A stretch of DNA of 11,677 bases from JAJRXG01 sp047634015 (GTDB lineage Bacteria; Bacteroidota; Bacteroidia; Chitinophagales; Saprospiraceae): contig JBLIDB010000158.1 in NCBI GenBank assembly GCA_047634015.1, positions 1 to 11,677 of the forward strand, written 5' to 3'. The first letter of the stretch is position 1. Every line of letters begins with the position of its first letter. The notes below the pieces were generated by a model, which searched no databases, was not told the DNA's origin, and saw only the letters and a list, made by a program, of their open reading frames with translations. A program made the position numbers and the translations under genes. Positions 8,670-11,677 of this stretch are shown here, in pieces.

Positions 8670-8783
8670 GCTAAAATAATAAGCGATTTCTTTTACTTCA
8701 TCATAATAATCCGATATTCGTCATTTACAGTAAGTGAGCATGGCTTCTTGCTTTATTATGCTTCTTTGTGGATGTAGATTTCA

Positions 8784-8790
8784 TAAGGAG
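8784..8790 (+). promoter_or_regulatory. Shine-Dalgarno-like TAAGGAG upstream of the kinase
   Basis: TAAGGAG matches the anti-SD sequence well. It ends 11 bases before the ATG at 8802, which opens only a four-codon frame, and 22 bases before the ATG at 8813 that starts the kinase. The spacing therefore favours the decoy ATG. Confidence 0.5.
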
Positions 8791-8795
8791 TTCGG

Positions 8796-8817
8796 TTATA
8801 GATGAATTATAGATGAA
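8796..8817 (+). repeat. Exact 11-bp tandem duplication across the kinase start codon
   Basis: TTATAGATGAA is present twice in tandem (8796-8806 and 8807-8817). Each copy contains an ATG (8802 and 8813). The first ATG reads Met-Asn-Tyr-Arg-stop, with its TGA (8814-8816) overlapping the second ATG. Eleven is not a multiple of three, so the upstream ATG is out of frame with the kinase. Confidence 0.95.
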
Positions 8818-10822
8818 TTTTAAGACAGTACGTGTTTCGTTTCTTGTAGGACTGACGGCTATGTTGCTGATCTTATGTTGCCTTGATGCTCTGGCAGAGA
8901 CGAGTGTATTTGACATCCAATTGGACAAAGATGTTTCTGGGCAAATCCTTGCTAATAATAGCGATATGCTATCAGCAGAGCAGTTATTAAATCTTGCGAA
9001 TGAATCATATCAGAAAGACACAAGTCTTTCCAATAACTATGGAGCAAGGGCCCTGAACAGTTCTTTTGCTATGGAGAATATGAATTTTAGGATTCGAGCA
9101 TATATAAATCTGGGGCATAATCGGAATAAGCAGGGAGATCTGCATGTAGGACTAGATTATCTTGAAAAAGGCTTAACATTATCTGAAGAATTAGGAGATA
9201 AAAACCTCCAAGCCAAGGCCCATAACTACTTAGGGATATTTTATAATGATAGGGGCAACAATGTTCTTGCTGCAGATCATTATATCCGATCTTTAAAACT
9301 CGCTCAGGAGGTAGGAGATACGCTTGGTATGATTAAGCCCCATAACAACCTAGCTGGTATATTCTTGGAGCAAAATCGTCCTGAAAAAGCAAGAGAATAT
9401 GCAGAAGTGGGTTTAGAGTTGTGTATAGCGTTTAAGGAGCGAATGGGAGAAGGTTTATTAAGGAATAACTTAGCTCAGGCATTTCTGGCATTAGACCAAC
9501 CGCTGAAGGCAAGAGAGCAATTAGAGCAATCTTTAATCATTTCCACAGAACGCAATGATACGGAGCGAATCGCTAGGAATCATTCTAATCTCTGTGTTTG
9601 TAATCGTCTATTGGGAGATCTATCCAAAGCAGGCTACCATTGTGATAAGGCTTCCAAGCTGTTAAACACAATTAATGATCCCAGGAGCAATATGCTTCAT
9701 GCTATTCAATATGGACTCTATTACTTGGAGTCCGATGACATATCCAATGCAGAAGCATATGCCCGAAAGGCGCTCGATATAGGGCAATCGGAATCACTAT
9801 CGATGCATATGGCAGATGCCTATGACCTCATGCATAAGATAAATAAGCAAAATGGGAATTACAAAAAGGCATTGAATGACCACGAGGCATATGTTGATAT
9901 CAAGTATGGAGATAAATCCAATAATGCAAAGATTGCTACTATAGAGGATAACTATCAGCAGCTTTTAATGGATGCGGCAAAAATCAAAAATGAAGCACAC
10001 TTAGGTCAACTCCAAATAGAATCAGTCACCTCTACTTCTCAAAGAAACTATGCGATGGGGCTTGCTGTAATCCTTGGCTGCATTGTACTATTAGTATACA
10101 GTGGATATCATTCGAAGAATACGCTCTCTAAAGTACTTATAGAAAAGAACACAGAAATAGAAGCCCAGAATATAATTATTGAAAAGGCGCTTTCGGAAAA
10201 AGAAACATTACTTAAAGAAATCCATCATAGGGTTAAAAATAATCTTCAGATTGTATCAAGTCTGCTTAATCTACAATCTCGAAAAGTAGATGATGAAGCT
10301 GTCCTCGCAAGTATTAATGAAGGTCAGAATCGAGTCCAAGCCATGTCACTAATTCATCAAGCATTATATCAGTCAGATGATGTTACTACAGTGGCAATGC
10401 AAGCCTACTTGGAAAAATTAATAGAACATCTTTCTTATTCTTTTGGCTTTGAACAGAAGAAGATTAACTACACGATTCGTGCAAATGAAATCAATTTTGA
10501 CATTGATACTGCCGTGCCAGTAGGACTCATGGTTAACGAGCTGGTCTCTAATTCATATAAACATGCCTTTGAGAATCGCGAAGAGGGGAATATCCTAATA
10601 AGTATTAAGAAAACAGGCGATGGTAAGATTAAACTTGCTGTAAAGGACAATGGGATTGGAATTCCCGAGGATGTGAATATCAATAAGCCATCGGGATTGG
10701 GATTAAAACTAATTAAGACATTAGGGATTAAACAATTGAAAGGTGCTGTTAGTATAGATGGAAGCAGTGGTACGGATATTTCACTAATTTTTGAAGAGAT
10801 AGACAAAGTGGAAGTAGTATGA
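8813..10822 (+). CDS. TPR-containing sensor histidine kinase, HisKA_2 type
   Basis: The protein has 669 residues. The start at 8813 is the earliest possible, since a TAG directly precedes it in frame, and it gives a signal peptide (MNFKTVR, a hydrophobic core, then ALA near residue 28). Residues about 55-365 form roughly seven TPR helical repeats with about 40-residue spacing (AKAHNYLGIFY, PHNNLAGIFLEQ, RNNLAQAFLAL). A short helical linker and one membrane segment (about 412-430) follow. The TPR sensor is therefore predicted outside the cytoplasmic membrane and the kinase inside. The dimerisation/phosphotransfer motif EIHHRVKNNLQI (469-480) is of the HisKA_2 family, with His472 the likely acceptor. 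The ATPase domain (about 555-665) keeps the N box (NELVSN, Asn580), G1 (DNGIGIP, 612-618) and G2 (GLGLKLI, 628-634), so the kinase appears active. It overlaps the response regulator by ATGA, indicating translational coupling. The signal is unknown; TPRs suggest a protein or peptide partner. Confidence 0.96.
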   Translation: MNFKTVRVSFLVGLTAMLLILCCLDALAETSVFDIQLDKDVSGQILANNSDMLSAEQLLNLANESYQKDTSLSNNYGARALNSSFAMENMNFRIRAYINLGHNRNKQGDLHVGLDYLEKGLTLSEELGDKNLQAKAHNYLGIFYNDRGNNVLAADHYIRSLKLAQEVGDTLGMIKPHNNLAGIFLEQNRPEKAREYAEVGLELCIAFKERMGEGLLRNNLAQAFLALDQPLKAREQLEQSLIISTERNDTERIARNHSNLCVCNRLLGDLSKAGYHCDKASKLLNTINDPRSNMLHAIQYGLYYLESDDISNAEAYARKALDIGQSESLSMHMADAYDLMHKINKQNGNYKKALNDHEAYVDIKYGDKSNNAKIATIEDNYQQLLMDAAKIKNEAHLGQLQIESVTSTSQRNYAMGLAVILGCIVLLVYSGYHSKNTLSKVLIEKNTEIEAQNIIIEKALSEKETLLKEIHHRVKNNLQIVSSLLNLQSRKVDDEAVLASINEGQNRVQAMSLIHQALYQSDDVTTVAMQAYLEKLIEHLSYSFGFEQKKINYTIRANEINFDIDTAVPVGLMVNELVSNSYKHAFENREEGNILISIKKTGDGKIKLAVKDNGIGIPEDVNINKPSGLGLKLIKTLGIKQLKGAVSIDGSSGTDISLIFEEIDKVEVV

Positions 10823-11538
10823 AGATATTGATTGTAGAAGATGAGATGATAATATCAGAAGATATTGCCATGATTTTGGAGTCGCAAGGCTATGAGATTA
10901 CAGATCAGGTTACTAACTATGAAGAAGCGATCACCAGTCTGACTAAGGATCTTCCTGATCTGGCACTCTTAGATATTAATCTTGCAAGCCCAAAAACCGG
11001 AATCGACGTAGGTCATGCTATTAAAGAAACCTTTCACATCCCCTTCATCTATACGAGCTCATTGGGGAGTTCACAAGTAATAGAAGAAGCCAAAGCAACA
11101 AACCCAGCGGCGTATCTTGTTAAGCCCTTTAGAGAAGAACAATTGCTTGCTGCCATAGAAGTAGCCATGGCGAATTTTGCTAACGATACAAATGAAAATT
11201 CAGATTCCGAATCTATTGCCATGTTCAATGATTCCATATTTATAAGGGTGAATCAACGATTTGTAAAGCTACTAGTAGTGGAAATTGCATACCTTAAAAA
11301 GAGTGATAATTACCTTGAGATTAATACCAAGACCGACAAATATCTAATAAGAGGTTCTATAGGTGATTTTCTTGACAAGCTCTCATTTGATAGGATGTTC
11401 CGTACCAATAAGTCATTTGCTATAAATCTGGACTTCGTACAAGACATCACACCTCAGTACGTAACAGTCAATGATGTGGAGGTACCCATAGCAAAGTCAT
11501 ATGCAGAAGATTTGAAAAAGCACTTTCGATTATTTTAG
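10819..11538 (+). CDS. LytTR-family DNA-binding response regulator
   Basis: The protein has 239 residues and is a typical two-domain regulator. The receiver domain (1-120) has the acidic pocket (VEDE, Glu7/Asp8), the phospho-acceptor Asp52 (LALLDIN), the switch Thr79 (IYTS) and Lys102 (LVKPF), all intact. A linker rich in Asn, Asp and Ser (121-135) leads to a LytTR domain (about 137-239) with YLKKSDNYLEI, LIRGSIGDFLDKL and FRTNKSFAINLDFV, the usual DNA-binding pattern. The ATG overlaps the kinase stop (ATGA), so the two are co-translated and are almost certainly cognate partners. A weak GGAAG lies four bases before the start. Targets are not visible; LytTR regulators bind direct repeats upstream of their promoters, so self-regulation through the upstream intergenic region is possible. 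Confidence 0.96.
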   Translation: MKILIVEDEMIISEDIAMILESQGYEITDQVTNYEEAITSLTKDLPDLALLDINLASPKTGIDVGHAIKETFHIPFIYTSSLGSSQVIEEAKATNPAAYLVKPFREEQLLAAIEVAMANFANDTNENSDSESIAMFNDSIFIRVNQRFVKLLVVEIAYLKKSDNYLEINTKTDKYLIRGSIGDFLDKLSFDRMFRTNKSFAINLDFVQDITPQYVTVNDVEVPIAKSYAEDLKKHFRLF

Positions 11539-11626
11539 TGTAATTATCGGTTCCTATTAGCATCTATTCCTAATAAGATTATTGGAATGCTGCCCAATTT
11601 CAGCGCAAATACTGTGAAATAGGATA

Positions 11627-11677
11627 TCAGGATTCAGCCAAAAACCTATTATCGGCTACTTCCCACCAGCTTTTGGC
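11627..11677 (-). CDS. Possible C-terminal end of a minus-strand gene running off the window
   Basis: Read on the minus strand from the window edge, one frame is open for 16 codons (AKSWWEVADNRFLAES) and ends with TGA at 11627-11629. The other two minus frames close sooner. The sequence resembles a normal protein end, but 16 codons is too short to tell from chance and no family is recognised. If real, the gene would converge on the response regulator. Confidence 0.2.
   Translation of the reverse strand, partial: AKSWWEVADNRFLAES

Larger units (their letters stand above)
8442..8812. other. Intergenic region between surface-protein gene and two-component operon
   Basis: This 371-bp stretch has no credible long gene. 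It contains a weak dyad (8489-8517), a strong intrinsic terminator (8541-8576), an 18-bp tandem repeat (8634-8669 with degenerate flanks), a possible 21-codon reading frame (8740-8805), a good ribosome-binding sequence (8784-8790) and an 11-bp tandem duplication (8796-8817). The promoter of the kinase operon should lie after the terminator, but I found no good match to the Bacteroidota TTTG / TAnnTTTG consensus. Confidence 0.8.

Noticed and set aside
8725..8928. Minus-strand frame across the kinase start
   Set aside because: It overlaps the kinase signal peptide antisense and has no recognisable protein features.
11566..11588. Hairpin ATTCC-T-AATA / TATT-GGAAT after the response regulator
   Set aside because: The stem is AT-rich with a bulge and has no following T run. 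It could help end transcription but cannot be called a terminator.

Overview
The window reads as AT-rich chromosomal DNA from a Bacteroidota bacterium. The evidence is a type IX secretion system (T9SS) type A sorting domain, a GEVED domain, Cys-rich HYR-like repeats, a C-terminal module resembling the 3-coathanger stack, and a HisKA_2 kinase paired with a LytTR regulator. Most genes also lack a clear Shine-Dalgarno sequence. The overall style resembles Saprospiria/Saprospirales, but that placement is inference. All four recognisable genes lie on the + strand. I saw no tRNA, rRNA, CRISPR array or transposase.

Region 1 (1-1754) is the 3' part of a secreted-protein gene that starts before the window. 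It carries calcium-binding TSP3-like Asp repeats, a Cys/His insert, a GEVED domain, a beta-sandwich-like region and a T9SS C-terminal domain. Region 2 (1872-8441) is a very large exported protein of 2189 residues. It has a signal peptide, three tandem right-handed beta-helix modules of the Pmp/choice-of-anchor Q type, a choice-of-anchor D-like domain, nine HYR-like units of exactly 80 residues each, a PKD-like domain and a coathanger-like C-terminus. It has no visible type A T9SS tail. No terminator separates the two genes (117 bp gap), so co-transcription is possible. A strong intrinsic terminator follows the second gene at 8541-8576.

Region 3 (8442-8812) is a 371 bp intergenic stretch. It holds the terminator, an 18-bp tandem repeat, and an exact 11-bp duplication that copies the start-codon context of the next gene.

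Region 4 (8813-11538) is a two-component system. A periplasmic-TPR, one-TM HisKA_2 histidine kinase overlaps a LytTR response regulator by an ATGA junction. Its target is unknown. The neighbouring surface-protein genes are possible targets, but the terminator and the lack of a recognised operator mean this is only a guess. The last 139 bases hold no recognisable gene, apart from a possible C-terminal end of a minus-strand gene at the window edge.

The most interesting points are the indel-free 80-residue array with four-Cys periodicity, the composite giant protein without a standard sorting tail, the duplicated start site of the kinase, and the 18-bp repeat upstream of it. I did not find a clearly new defence or enzymatic system.
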